Below the pieces are notes generated by a model. That model was not told the origin of the DNA and did not search any database. It saw only the letters and a program-made list of their open reading frames with translations. A DNA stretch of 41,741 nt from Elusimicrobiota bacterium. Its GTDB lineage: Bacteria; Elusimicrobiota; Elusimicrobia; 2-02-FULL-39-32. The stretch's first letter is position 1, and the number at the start of each line of letters is the position of its first letter. Location: contig JAKFYJ010000072.1 in NCBI GenBank assembly GCA_021730935.1, positions 1-41,741 on the forward strand, in the 5' to 3' direction. Positions 1 to 7,864 of this stretch are shown piece by piece. The position numbers and the translations under genes were made by a program.

Positions 1-173
1 CTGTTGCGGTCATTGCGGATCTGCCCAAACCGGTCAGTCCCTGCGGCGCGTGCCGGCAAGTGATTTCGGAGTTCGGGCCCGACGCCAAAGTCGTCATGAC
101 GAACCTTAAGGGCGCTGTGTTGGTTGAGAACCTCGGGCACCTGCTTCCTTCAACTTTCGCCTTCACGAAATGA
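1..173 (+). CDS. cdd: Cytidine deaminase, C-terminal part (cut by window start)
   Basis: The reading frame is open from base 3 to a TGA at 171-173, about 56 codons. It contains the motif PCGACRQ, the second half of the zinc site of cytidine/deoxycytidine deaminases (PCxxC supplies two of the three zinc-binding cysteines). It ends in a region that fits the homotetrameric enzyme (ISEFG...LLP..F). The family deaminates cytidine or deoxycytidine to uridine forms in pyrimidine salvage. The N-terminal half with the catalytic glutamate lies outside the window. The stop overlaps the ATG of the next gene by four bases (ATGA), so the two are probably co-transcribed. The family call is good, but the enzyme is only partly visible. 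Confidence 0.85.
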   Translation, partial: VAVIADLPKPVSPCGACRQVISEFGPDAKVVMTNLKGAVLVENLGHLLPSTFAFTK

Positions 174-1141
174 AATTGGCGGCGCTGATTTTTTCAGGGC
201 TCCTTCCGGCCTTTGTTTTTCAGCCGCTTCACGCCGACAAAAGGTCTGCCGGAATTCCCAACAGCCTGGAGAACGCGGCTGAGAGGTTCAAGTCGGCCCA
301 GTCTCCGCAGGAAAAAATTGTCGCGGTCCAAACCCTCGGGGAGATGGGCGGACCCAAAGCCGGGAAAATTTTGATGCGGCTTTATAAAAAAGAAACGGAT
401 CCGTCTGTCCGCAGGTCCATCGTTCTTCTGCTCACCAGCGTGCTTCCTGAAGAACGCGAATCGGTGGATTATTTTTGCGATGTCGCGCTTGAAGACAAGG
501 ACGGGGACACCCGCCTGATCGCGCTCAGCCAGGCGTCCCTGCTCGCGCACGGAGACGGTTCAAAAGGCCAGCTCCGTGAAACCTGCCTGAAACTTTATCG
601 CACCGAAGAGCAGAAGGAAAACCAGATGCTTTCCGCCATCATTTTGCGGGAACTGGGCGAACGGAGCCGCGACATTTCCGCTCTCGTGATTGACGGGCTG
701 GCTCATCCTTCAGTGGAAATCCGGCGGCGCGCGGCGGCGGTGCTGGACCGCGTGAACAACGAGGAGGCGCTCCGAAAAATTTCAGCCGCGGCGGAAGATT
801 CGGACCCCGAAGTGAGGGCCAACCTCTGCCGGGCGTTGGGCGGCATCAAGCGCGGCATCACGATCCCGCTCCTCAAAAAGCTCGCGAAGGATTATTCTTC
901 AGCGGTGCGCAAGGACGCGCTCGTGGCCCTTTCGGTTTTTGATGAAGAGGATTCCAAGCTGGAAACTTTCATCGGCGCCCTGAAAGACGAGGACGCGGAC
1001 ATCCGGATTGAAGCGGTGGGCGTTTTGGAAAAATATGAAAATCCCAAAGCGGTCCCGTTTCTGGAAGAGGCCGCGGAGAAGGATCCCGACCCCAGGGTTC
1101 AGCAGTTGGCGAAGAAAGCTTTGATCAAACTGAAATCATAA
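170..1141 (+). CDS. Exported HEAT-repeat protein
   Basis: This 323-residue protein starts with a likely Sec signal peptide (K2, hydrophobic 3-19, cleavage near LHA-D at 22-23). The rest is a run of HEAT / PBS-lyase-type helical repeats of about 31 residues. They are clear at roughly 45-90 (VRRSIVLLL), 165-190 (VEIRRRAAAVL), 196-225 (PEVRANLCRALG), 228-255, 262-290 (ADIRIEAVGVL) and 293-320 (PRVQQLAKKAL). Such repeats form a curved solenoid that binds proteins, and no catalytic motif is visible. The signal peptide places it in the periplasm or on the envelope. It overlaps the cdd stop by four bases, which looks like translational coupling rather than a functional link. The precise role is unknown. 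Confidence 0.8.
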   Translation: MKLAALIFSGLLPAFVFQPLHADKRSAGIPNSLENAAERFKSAQSPQEKIVAVQTLGEMGGPKAGKILMRLYKKETDPSVRRSIVLLLTSVLPEERESVDYFCDVALEDKDGDTRLIALSQASLLAHGDGSKGQLRETCLKLYRTEEQKENQMLSAIILRELGERSRDISALVIDGLAHPSVEIRRRAAAVLDRVNNEEALRKISAAAEDSDPEVRANLCRALGGIKRGITIPLLKKLAKDYSSAVRKDALVALSVFDEEDSKLETFIGALKDEDADIRIEAVGVLEKYENPKAVPFLEEAAEKDPDPRVQQLAKKALIKLKS

Positions 1142-1159
1142 AAAAATAAAAATTAGCTA

Positions 1160-1189
1160 TTGCATTTAATAGTTCGTTTAGCGTATAAT
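1160..1189 (+). promoter_or_regulatory. Sigma-70-type promoter of rplU-rpmA-obg
   Basis: The -35 box is TTGCAT (1160-1165) and the -10 box is a perfect TATAAT (1184-1189), with an 18-base spacer. A second TATAAT lies at 1200-1205 without a clear -35 box and could start transcripts almost at the 1213 ATG. The site is in the gap between the HEAT gene and rplU. Confidence 0.7.
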
Positions 1190-1206
1190 ATACGGCTCGT
1201 ATAATA

Positions 1207-1212
1207 AAAGGA
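1207..1212 (+). promoter_or_regulatory. Ribosome binding site that decides the rplU start
   Basis: AAAGGA lies nine bases before the ATG at 1222 but touches the ATG at 1213. Spacing therefore supports 1222, which also gives the standard L21 N-terminus ([14 protein letters not shown]). Confidence 0.6.
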
Positions 1213-1221
1213 ATGAAAACC

Positions 1222-1536
1222 ATGTACGCAATAATTGAAACCGGCGGAAAACAATATAAAGTGGAGAAAGGCAGCAGACTCCGCGTTGAGAAGCTCCCTT
1301 ATGATGAAGGCAAAGACTTTGAGATCCCTCAGGTCATGCTGATCAAGGGCGAGGGCGACGCGTCTTATAAGATCGGCAAGCCCTTTGTGGCTGGCGCGAA
1401 AGTCATGGCGACAGTCGTCAAACAGCTTCGCGGACCCAAAGTCATCGTCTTTAAGAAGCGGCCCAAGAAAGGATACAAAAAACTCAACGGGCATCGCCAG
1501 AGCCAAACCGAAATTGAAATCAAGGATTTAATCTAA
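1222..1536 (+). CDS. rplU: 50S ribosomal protein L21
   Basis: The protein has 104 residues, the usual L21 length. The N-terminus [14 protein letters not shown] is the family signature, and the basic C-terminal region [15 protein letters not shown] fits the 23S rRNA-binding end. L21 sits on the large subunit next to L20. An upstream in-frame ATG at 1213 adds three residues but has no room for a ribosome binding site. The stop overlaps the rpmA ATG by one base (TAATG), giving the classical rplU-rpmA-obg order. Confidence 0.95.
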   Translation: MYAIIETGGKQYKVEKGSRLRVEKLPYDEGKDFEIPQVMLIKGEGDASYKIGKPFVAGAKVMATVVKQLRGPKVIVFKKRPKKGYKKLNGHRQSQTEIEIKDLI

Positions 1537-1790
1537 TGGCACATACAAAATCACAAGGCTCAACCCAAAACGGCCGCGACTCAAACGGCCAGAGATTAGG
1601 CGTCAAGGCGTTCGGCGGCCAGACCATCCATGCTGGATCCATCATCGTCCGTCAGCGCGGGACCAAGTTTTTCCCCGGAGAAAACGTGGGATTGGGTTCC
1701 GACGACACGATCTTCGCCAAGATCAACGGCATCATCAAGTTCGAGTGGCACAGCAAGGGCAAGAAGCAAATCTCCGTCTACCCGGCATAA
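1536..1790 (+). CDS. rpmA: 50S ribosomal protein L27
   Basis: The protein has 84 residues. It starts [10 protein letters not shown] and carries the conserved [12 protein letters not shown] and [12 protein letters not shown] segments. The flexible N-terminus of L27 reaches the peptidyl-transferase centre. This protein has the direct MAH start without the N-terminal extension that Firmicutes remove with the Prp protease, so no processing is expected. It is joined to rplU by a one-base overlap and followed by obg after 68 bases. Confidence 0.96.
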   Translation: MAHTKSQGSTQNGRDSNGQRLGVKAFGGQTIHAGSIIVRQRGTKFFPGENVGLGSDDTIFAKINGIIKFEWHSKGKKQISVYPA

Positions 1791-1809
1791 CTTTCCACCT
1801 CGCATAGTG

Positions 1810-1831
1810 TTGGGGGAGGCAGAGCCCCCAA
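1810..1831 (+). other. Stem-loop between rpmA and obg
   Basis: TTGGGGG (1810-1816) and CCCCCAA (1825-1831) form a perfect 7-base-pair stem with an 8-base loop. No T run follows, so it is unlikely to be a strong intrinsic terminator. It could be an RNA-processing or stability element that separates the output of ribosomal protein genes from the GTPase gene. Confidence 0.4.
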
Positions 1832-1858
1832 AGTCCTCGCAAAGAACCATCCAAATTT

Positions 1859-3169
1859 ATGGCTCATCCGTCATTTTTAGATAAAACACGCATTTATGTC
1901 CAGGCCGGCAACGGCGGCAATGGATCTCTGTCTTTTCGCCGTGAAAAATACGTCGAGTGGGGCGGACCCAACGGCGGAAACGGCGGAGTGGGCGGTGACG
2001 TCATCCTTGTTGCGGACCAAAATCTCACAACGCTTCTCGACCTCACTTATCGTCCCCATTTCACGGCTCAGAGCGGAGATGTCGGACGCGGATGGGACAA
2101 ACATGGCAGAGCCGGAGAAAACCTGACCATTCATGTGCCTGTTGGAACCGCCATCTATGAGGACGGGAACCTCGTTGTGGACATGACAGAAATAGGCCAG
2201 ACCATTGTGATTGCTCACGGCGGCCGAGGCGGACGGGGCAACGCTTCCTTCAAAAGCACCCGCAACACTGCGCCCAAAATTGCCGAACTCGGAGAGCCCG
2301 GGGAAGCGAGAACGCTTGATCTGGAATTGAAACTCATCGCCGATGTTGGTCTCGTGGGGTGTCCCAACGCCGGGAAATCCACTCTCCTTTCCCGCATCTC
2401 CCAAGCCAAACCCAAAATCGCGGATTATCCTTTCACCACTCTTTCGCCAAATTTAGGCGTCGCAAAGTTCGGGGACAAAACTTTTGTGGTCGCTGACATT
2501 CCTGGACTCATTGAAGGCGCTCATTCAGGGAAAGGACTGGGCACTGAATTTTTGCGCCACATTGAACGCACCCGCGTCCTGGTCCACCTGCTGGATGTTT
2601 CCGGATTTTCCGGCCAGAAACCTTATAAGGCATATCAGTCCATCACCAAAGAGCTTGCTCTTTATAGCAAGAAGCTGGCCAAAAAACCTGTTTTGATTGT
2701 TGCCAACAAAATGGACCTCACGGATTCCAAAGACGAGCTGAAAACGCTCCGCAAGAAACTGAAAGGCAAAAAAATTCTTTCCATTTCCGCTGTGACCGGA
2801 GAAGGCCTCAAGGAACTGACCGAAGCGGTGGTCAAGATGCTCGAGAAAGCGCCCAAAGAAATAGACGTCGTAATTCCCAAGGCCCCGGAAGTGCACAAAT
2901 TCCATTTTGCCGATGAATTTTTTATTGAGAAGGAAGAAGAAGGGTTCCGCGTGAAGGGCAAAAAAGTGGAACGGCTTTTCAGCATGACCAACTTTGAACA
3001 GCCCCAGGCCGTGACGCGGTTTCAGAATATTTTAAAGAAGATGGGCGTGGAAAAAGTGCTTGAGCGGAACGGCGTGCAGCCCGGAGACCCGGTGTTTATC
3101 GGGAACAGCGAATTTATATTTGAGCCCGGGGCGTTTGTCCCGATGCGCCGTTACCACCGCGACGACTAA
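1859..3169 (+). CDS. obgE: Obg-family GTPase (ribosome assembly)
   Basis: This 436-residue protein has the three Obg domains in order. The glycine-rich OBG fold covers about 1-158 (GNGGNGSLSFRREK and a run of GG pairs). The G domain has G1 GCPNAGKS at 167-174, G3 DIPG at 213-216 and G4 NKMD at 283-286. The C-terminal OCT domain spans about 345-436. Family members bind the 50S subunit during late assembly and stress signalling. Position directly after rplU-rpmA is the widespread arrangement. The last 56 bases overlap the 3' end of a convergent gene. Confidence 0.96.
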   Translation: MAHPSFLDKTRIYVQAGNGGNGSLSFRREKYVEWGGPNGGNGGVGGDVILVADQNLTTLLDLTYRPHFTAQSGDVGRGWDKHGRAGENLTIHVPVGTAIYEDGNLVVDMTEIGQTIVIAHGGRGGRGNASFKSTRNTAPKIAELGEPGEARTLDLELKLIADVGLVGCPNAGKSTLLSRISQAKPKIADYPFTTLSPNLGVAKFGDKTFVVADIPGLIEGAHSGKGLGTEFLRHIERTRVLVHLLDVSGFSGQKPYKAYQSITKELALYSKKLAKKPVLIVANKMDLTDSKDELKTLRKKLKGKKILSISAVTGEGLKELTEAVVKMLEKAPKEIDVVIPKAPEVHKFHFADEFFIEKEEEGFRVKGKKVERLFSMTNFEQPQAVTRFQNILKKMGVEKVLERNGVQPGDPVFIGNSEFIFEPGAFVPMRRYHRDD

Positions 3170-4124
3170 AAAACAAAATCAGAAACCCGATCCCCACCCA
3201 GGCCAGTTCGCGGATCCGCCTCACAATCCCATAAGATAGCCCAGCGTCTTTCGTATATCCCAAAGCGACAAATAAAAGTGTTCTGGCCCCTTCGCCCACG
3301 CCGATGCGCGCGGGCACAAAAAAACTGATGTTGTTTACGAAAAGCGAGAAGGTTTCCACCGTGAGGGCCGCGGGGAAACTGACGGGCAGATTCAAGAGGC
3401 GCATGAAAATCATGATCTCCAAAACGCCTCCGAACCACGCCAGGAAATTATAAAAAACGGAGAGGGCGAAGGGTTTGTGGTGGGAATCATAAAATTTCCG
3501 CACCGCTTCGTCCACGATGTGGGCTGACTGCAGTTTGGATTCCACCCACTTTTCGAGCCCGAGGCTGTGGAGCAGTTTCCCAAGACGAAGAAAAAAACCT
3601 TTTTGCTGAATGAAGAAAAAAAGAACGGACGCGGCGGTCATGCCGAACAAGATGACCCCTCCGCCGATCACCCAGGGCGCGGGCATTTTATAGAAAAAGA
3701 AGTGCAGTCCCCAGCCCGCAAGCAGAAAAAGAGTCATGGAGAGGAAGTCCGCGAATTTATAAACTGTCACGGAAGCAAGGGCGGATTCGGCGTTCACAAC
3801 ATTTTTGATAAGCATGATTTTTACGGGCTCGCCCGCGAGGTTCCCTGAAGGCACGGTCATGTTGAGAGCGTCGCCTGCGGCATAAGCATAAAAAGTGCGC
3901 CAGAACCCGATGGGATGTTTCTGGTCTTTCAGGAGCACGAACCACGCCATGCAGAAAGCGATTTGGGCGAGAGAATAGACCGCGATCAATAAAAAAGTTG
4001 AAGAGAAACCGAAGCGGAGAAAATTTTCCTTGAGCACGTCAAAGCCGATCTGTTGCGCCATCCAATAAAGGAGTGCGAGGCCCGCCGCGCCAAGGATGAA
4101 GTGTATGGTTTTCGACATAGCCAT
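3114..4124 (-). CDS. Flippase-like integral membrane protein (LPG synthase TM / UPF0104 family)
   Basis: This 336-residue protein is mostly hydrophobic, with about seven to eight predicted membrane segments. The segment PSGNLAGEPVKIMLIKN and the later FFVPARIGVGEGA match the conserved proline/glycine-rich loops of the family that includes YbhN and the flippase half of MprF. Members are thought to move lipids or lipid-linked sugars across the inner membrane. The substrate here cannot be told. A second start, MSKT, lies six bases downstream, and no clear Shine-Dalgarno sequence precedes either. The 3' end runs 56 bases into obg on the other strand. The gene is divergent from proB. Confidence 0.78.
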   Translation of the reverse strand: MAMSKTIHFILGAAGLALLYWMAQQIGFDVLKENFLRFGFSSTFLLIAVYSLAQIAFCMAWFVLLKDQKHPIGFWRTFYAYAAGDALNMTVPSGNLAGEPVKIMLIKNVVNAESALASVTVYKFADFLSMTLFLLAGWGLHFFFYKMPAPWVIGGGVILFGMTAASVLFFFIQQKGFFLRLGKLLHSLGLEKWVESKLQSAHIVDEAVRKFYDSHHKPFALSVFYNFLAWFGGVLEIMIFMRLLNLPVSFPAALTVETFSLFVNNISFFVPARIGVGEGARTLLFVALGYTKDAGLSYGIVRRIRELAWVGIGFLILFFSRRGGNGASGQTPRAQI

Positions 4125-4172
4125 GAAATGTTAAGATATAGGCTCGGCAAAATCAAATGACCTCGTGAAGAA

Positions 4173-4997
4173 ATGAAAAAACGAATCGTTGTGAAACTGG
4201 GGACATCGATCCTCACGCAAAGCCATGGCGTCAAGGGCTCCATTTTGGAAGCTCTGGTGAAAGACGTCTGCGCTCTCAAAAAGAGCGGGGCGGAATTTAT
4301 ATTGGTGACTTCGGGGGCCATCGGCGCCGGCATGAAACAGCTGGGCTGGCACAAGAAGCCGGACGACATCAAGAAGAAACAGGCGGCCGCGGCCGTGGGA
4401 CAAGTTTCTCTCATGCACATTTATCAGAGGCTGTTCGGCGCTCACGGCGTGAACGTCGGGCAAGTGCTCCTCACCCGGAGCGATTTTGGCGACCGCAACC
4501 GATATTTAAATGCCCAGGGGACCCTGAACTCTCTCCTTGAGCTCGGCGTGGTGCCCATCATCAATGAAAATGACACGGTGGCCGTGGAAGAAATTAAGTT
4601 CGGCGACAACGACCGGTTGTCCGCGTTGGTGGCGGTCAAAATGCACGCGGACCTCCTCGTGATTCTCTCGGATGTGGAAGGGCTATACGCTTCCATGACC
4701 GCGCGGGAAAAAACTTTGATCCCTCAGGTGACGAAAATTACTCCCGCGATCGAGCGGCTGGCGGGGAAAGGGTCTGACAGCGGTTTGGGAACGGGCGGCA
4801 TGGCTTCCAAAATTCAGGCGGCGAAAATCGCGACCGCGAGCGGAGCGATTGTGGTGGTGGCCAACGGGAGCCGCAAGAAAGTTTTGCAGGACATTTTAAA
4901 AGGCCAAAGCGTTGGAACAAGATTTGAATCAAAAAGGTCACTTTCAGACAAGGAGCGGTGGATGTTCAGTTCATCCTTATTAAAATCATGGAAATAG
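4173..4997 (+). CDS. proB: Glutamate 5-kinase without PUA domain
   Basis: This 274-residue amino-acid kinase starts KRIVVKLGTSILT, then has VTSGAIGAG (about 48-56), the proline-type substrate segment IINENDTVAVEE, FGDNDRLSA, and the nucleotide-binding LGTGGMASKIQAA. It phosphorylates glutamate to glutamyl-5-phosphate, the first step of proline synthesis. E. coli ProB is about 367 residues because of a C-terminal PUA domain. That domain is absent here, as in some short family members. The end overlaps ychF by ten bases at the chosen ychF start. No proA is seen nearby, so the partner reductase must be elsewhere. Confidence 0.92.
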   Translation: MKKRIVVKLGTSILTQSHGVKGSILEALVKDVCALKKSGAEFILVTSGAIGAGMKQLGWHKKPDDIKKKQAAAAVGQVSLMHIYQRLFGAHGVNVGQVLLTRSDFGDRNRYLNAQGTLNSLLELGVVPIINENDTVAVEEIKFGDNDRLSALVAVKMHADLLVILSDVEGLYASMTAREKTLIPQVTKITPAIERLAGKGSDSGLGTGGMASKIQAAKIATASGAIVVVANGSRKKVLQDILKGQSVGTRFESKRSLSDKERWMFSSSLLKSWK

Positions 4998-6070
4998 GCA
5001 TCGTCGGACTTCCCAATGTCGGTAAATCAACGCTTTTCAACGCCCTGACTTCAGGCCACGCGGCGTCTTCAAATTATCCGTTCACCACCATTGAGCCCAA
5101 TGTGGGGATCGTGAGTGTTCCTGATCCGAGGTTGACCCGGCTCACCGAACTTTTTCAGCCTGCCAAGGTGACGCCTGCCACCATAAAATTCGTGGACATT
5201 GCGGGGCTTGTGAAAGGGGCAAGCGAAGGAGAAGGGCTGGGGAATAAATTTCTTGCGCATATCCGCGAAGTGGACGCCATCGTGCAAGTTTTAAGATTAT
5301 TTTCTGACCCTGATGTGGTTCACACCATGGGCCATGTGGATCCTGAACGCGATGCCGAAGTGATCGAGACAGAACTTATCCTCGCGGACCTCCAATCCGT
5401 GGACAAGCAGATTGATAAAGCAGGCAAAGACATCAAGTCGGGAGACAAAGACGCCAAGGCGCGGCTGGAAGTTTTGGAGAAAGTTAAAAAAACTCTCAAT
5501 GCCGGAAAATCCGCGCGGTTGAGCGGCGCAACTGCCGAAGAACTCAAACCCCTGACGTTGATCACAGCAAAACCCGTTTTATTTTTGGGCAATGTGGACG
5601 AAACCGCCATCGGCGACAACACGCCTCACGCCGCGACCTTAAAAAAGATCGCGGAGCCCCGGAACGCCAAGTGGGTGGTTTTTTCGGGCAAGCTCGAGTC
5701 GGAACTGAATCAGCTCGCGACAGAAGAAGAAAAGAAAATGTTCCGCGAAGATCTGGGCGTCAAAGAAACGGGCCTCGAAAAACTCATCCGCGAATCTTAT
5801 CAGCTTTTAAACCTCATCACCTTCCTCACCGCAGGCCCCACGGAAGTGCGCGGCTGGACTGTTGAGCGAGGCAGCACCGCCGTTCAGTCCGCAGGCAAGA
5901 TCCACACCGACATCGCCAAAGGCTTCATCAAAGCCGACATCTATAAATTCGCCGACATCGACCGCCTGGGCTCCGAAAAAGCCATCCAGGAAGCCGGCCT
6001 CAAACGCTCCGAAGGCCGCGAATATGTGATGCAAGACGGCGATGTTTGTTATTTTCATTTTCGCGGATAA
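4988..6070 (+). CDS. ychF: Redox-regulated ATPase YchF
   Basis: From the ATG at 4988 the protein has 360 residues, the family length, and starts [14 protein letters not shown]. An in-frame ATG at 4958 would add ten residues unlike the family and lengthen the overlap with proB. G1 is GLPNVGKS (7-14) and G3 is DIAG (70-73). The G4 position reads NVDE (202-205) instead of NKxD, the change that makes YchF prefer ATP over GTP. A TGS-like C-terminal part follows (about 275-360). The family binds ribosomes and is linked to stress responses. Confidence 0.95.
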   Translation: MEIGIVGLPNVGKSTLFNALTSGHAASSNYPFTTIEPNVGIVSVPDPRLTRLTELFQPAKVTPATIKFVDIAGLVKGASEGEGLGNKFLAHIREVDAIVQVLRLFSDPDVVHTMGHVDPERDAEVIETELILADLQSVDKQIDKAGKDIKSGDKDAKARLEVLEKVKKTLNAGKSARLSGATAEELKPLTLITAKPVLFLGNVDETAIGDNTPHAATLKKIAEPRNAKWVVFSGKLESELNQLATEEEKKMFREDLGVKETGLEKLIRESYQLLNLITFLTAGPTEVRGWTVERGSTAVQSAGKIHTDIAKGFIKADIYKFADIDRLGSEKAIQEAGLKRSEGREYVMQDGDVCYFHFRG

Positions 6071-6075
6071 AAGGC

Positions 6076-6105
6076 TTGCCATCCGTAATCCCCATTTGAT
6101 ATAAT
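6076..6105 (+). promoter_or_regulatory. Promoter of the rpsF superoperon
   Basis: The -35 box is TTGCCA (6076-6081) and the -10 box is TATAAT (6100-6105), with an 18-base spacer and an extended TGA just before the -10. Only ten bases separate the -10 from the rpsF ATG at 6116. The predicted start point leaves a leader of about four bases and no space for a Shine-Dalgarno sequence. Confidence 0.75.
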
Positions 6106-6115
6106 AATCCCCCTA

Positions 6116-6538
6116 ATGACGAACACTTACGAAAGCATATTTATTTGCCCAGGCGAACTGTCGGACGACAAGGTGCAGGCGGCCCTCGATAAAACGAAGG
6201 CCATCATTTCCCGCGCCGACGGAAAAATCATGACAGCGGAGCTTTGGGGCAGACGCAGGCTTGCGTATCCGATCGAACGATCGCGAGAAGGGCACTATGG
6301 CTACATGATCTTCAGCGGCCCTTCCCAAATTCCGGCAGCCTTAGACCGGCACTACCAGGTGACCGATTCTATCCTCCGGGGTCTCACGGTTAAAGTCGAT
6401 CCTCGCCATCTGGACAAAATTAAGCCTTCACTCAAGGCGCTTGAAGATGCCGCTCCCGCAGCAGCTGGAACGGAATCGGCGGCGGCCCCCGCAGCAGCGG
6501 CGGCTCCGACAGCGCAAGAACCAACTCCAACGGTTTAG
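6116..6538 (+). CDS. rpsF: 30S ribosomal protein S6
   Basis: This 140-residue protein has an S6 core (YESIFICPGELSDD, WGRRRLAYPIERSREGHY, Y..TDSILRGLTVK) over about 1-107. An alanine/proline-rich tail (about 112-140) replaces the acidic tail seen in many S6 proteins. S6 pairs with S18 in the central domain of the 30S subunit, and rpsR lies two genes downstream. Its ATG directly follows a strong promoter, suggesting a leaderless or near-leaderless mRNA. It heads rpsF-ssb-rpsR-rplI-dnaB. Confidence 0.95.
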   Translation: MTNTYESIFICPGELSDDKVQAALDKTKAIISRADGKIMTAELWGRRRLAYPIERSREGHYGYMIFSGPSQIPAALDRHYQVTDSILRGLTVKVDPRHLDKIKPSLKALEDAAPAAAGTESAAAPAAAAAPTAQEPTPTV

Positions 6539-6558
6539 TCCTTTTAAAGGGGGTTTTT

Positions 6559-7017
6559 ATGAGTATGTTACGGCTTCATCAAATCAATGATGTCAAGCTT
6601 GTGGGCCGCCTTACCCGCGACCCCGAGATGAGATTTACGGCCAAAGGGCAGGGCGTTTGCCGCTTCGATTTAGCGGTCAACCGCAGATACAAAGATCCCA
6701 CGGGCGAATGGAAAGACGACACGTCTTTCGTTCCGGTCGTGGTGTGGAGAGACGCGGCTCAGCGTTGCGCAGATCGCCTCAAGAAAGGGCATCCTGTGTA
6801 TGTTGAGGGGCGTCTTAAATCCCGCAATTGGGAAACCAAAGAGGGACAGAAACGGACCAGCCTTGAAGTGAATGCTCTTCGCGTGCAGTTCCTGGCCAAG
6901 GTGGAAGGCGAACCTGATCATGACGAAGGTCACGGGGCAGCGGTTGGGGCGATGTCCCATGCGGCTCCGGCTTCCTCGGGCGCCGAAGAAGCCTCGGACG
7001 ACGATATCCCGTTTTAA
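6559..7017 (+). CDS. ssb: Single-stranded DNA-binding protein
   Basis: This 152-residue protein has an N-terminal OB fold (VKLVGRLTRDPEMRF, RFDLAVNR, VVVWRDAAQRCADRLKKGHPVYVEGRL). A short low-complexity linker follows. The acidic tip DDDIPF (147-152) is the docking peptide for replication and repair partners. A strong ribosome binding site, AAGGGGG, precedes the ATG by about five bases. Its place between rpsF and rpsR is the conserved arrangement, and dnaB is in the same run. Confidence 0.96.
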   Translation: MSMLRLHQINDVKLVGRLTRDPEMRFTAKGQGVCRFDLAVNRRYKDPTGEWKDDTSFVPVVVWRDAAQRCADRLKKGHPVYVEGRLKSRNWETKEGQKRTSLEVNALRVQFLAKVEGEPDHDEGHGAAVGAMSHAAPASSGAEEASDDDIPF

Positions 7018-7039
7018 TTAAAATAGAAAAGGTAAACAT

Positions 7040-7372
7040 ATGACGACGATGGAAACCAGACCACAATCTTCAGCACCTGCCGCCGCGAGACCCGCGGGAC
7101 CCGGCGGATCCAGGCCTCCCATGGGCGCGAGAAAGCCCGGCGGACGGTTCGGAAAACCTTTCTTGGCCAAGCGCAAAGTCTGCCGCTTCTGCCAGGACAA
7201 GATGGATTATATCGATTTCAAAAACATGAATCTCCTCCGCGCGTTCATCACGGAGCGGGGCAAGATTTTGTCGGCCCGCACGACCGGCGTCTGCACCAGC
7301 CATCAGCGCGGCCTTCTCACAGCCATTAAGCGCGCCCGCAATGTCGCGCTTCTTCCATTCTCTTCTGTATAA
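7040..7372 (+). CDS. rpsR: 30S ribosomal protein S18, long zinc-type form
   Basis: The S18 core spans about 44-110 ([33 protein letters not shown]). It carries a C-x2-C (C48, C51) and a C-x2-H (C85, H88) that could bind zinc, unlike the E. coli form, which lacks this set. About 43 extra N-terminal residues rich in alanine, proline, glycine and arginine precede the core, making 110 residues against about 75 in E. coli. AAAAGG before the ATG acts as the ribosome binding site. It is an S6 partner in the central 30S domain. Confidence 0.93.
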   Translation: MTTMETRPQSSAPAAARPAGPGGSRPPMGARKPGGRFGKPFLAKRKVCRFCQDKMDYIDFKNMNLLRAFITERGKILSARTTGVCTSHQRGLLTAIKRARNVALLPFSSV

Positions 7373-7383
7373 GGAAAATTCCC

Positions 7384-7848
7384 ATGCAAATTATCCTCTG
7401 TGAAGATGTAGCGAAAGTCGGCGTTGCCGGAGAAACCAAGAGCGTCTCTGAAGGGTTTGCCCGAAACTTCCTCCTGCCGAGAGGCCTGGCTTATCCCGCG
7501 ACGGATGCCAACGTCAAGAAATGGCAGTCCGAGAAACGGGTCCGCGAAGTCAAACTTCAGAAAAACATAGAGTCCGCCAAGACCTTGGCCGCTCAGCTTG
7601 AACAGCTTTCCATCACCATTCCCGCTCGCGCCGGCCGCGAAGGGCATTTGTTCGGATCCATCACCAACGCCATGGTCGCGCAGGCGCTGTTGGAAAAAGG
7701 ATTTTCCGTCGACAAAAAAACGATCGAGCTCTCAACCCCGATCAAGACCCTGGGGTCCTTTGAAGTGACCGTGAGGCTCCATGCCGAGACCCTCGCCCAC
7801 CTCAAGGTTGAAGTGACGCGGGCGGCAGAATCCGCTCAGCAGGGCTGA
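7384..7848 (+). CDS. rplI: 50S ribosomal protein L9
   Basis: This 154-residue protein has the L9 N-terminal domain (MQIILCEDVAKVGVAGE...VSEGFARNFLLPRGLA). A long connecting helix covers about 43-78. The C-terminal domain has the signature GREGHLFGSITNAMVAQAL, then the SFEVTVRLH segment. L9 binds near the L1 stalk and limits frameshifting. AAGGA lies eight bases upstream of the ATG. The gap to dnaB is 16 bases. Confidence 0.96.
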   Translation: MQIILCEDVAKVGVAGETKSVSEGFARNFLLPRGLAYPATDANVKKWQSEKRVREVKLQKNIESAKTLAAQLEQLSITIPARAGREGHLFGSITNAMVAQALLEKGFSVDKKTIELSTPIKTLGSFEVTVRLHAETLAHLKVEVTRAAESAQQG

Positions 7849-7864
7849 TCCGCGGGGCGCCGAG

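Noticed and set aside
1213-1221. ATG at 1213 as the rplU start
   Set aside because: The Shine-Dalgarno sequence touches this ATG, and the next ATG gives the standard L21 start. A leaderless start from the second TATAAT cannot be fully excluded.
6533-6552. CCTTTTAAAGG before ssb as an operator
   Set aside because: It is a short self-complementary stretch that overlaps the ssb ribosome binding site, with no other support.
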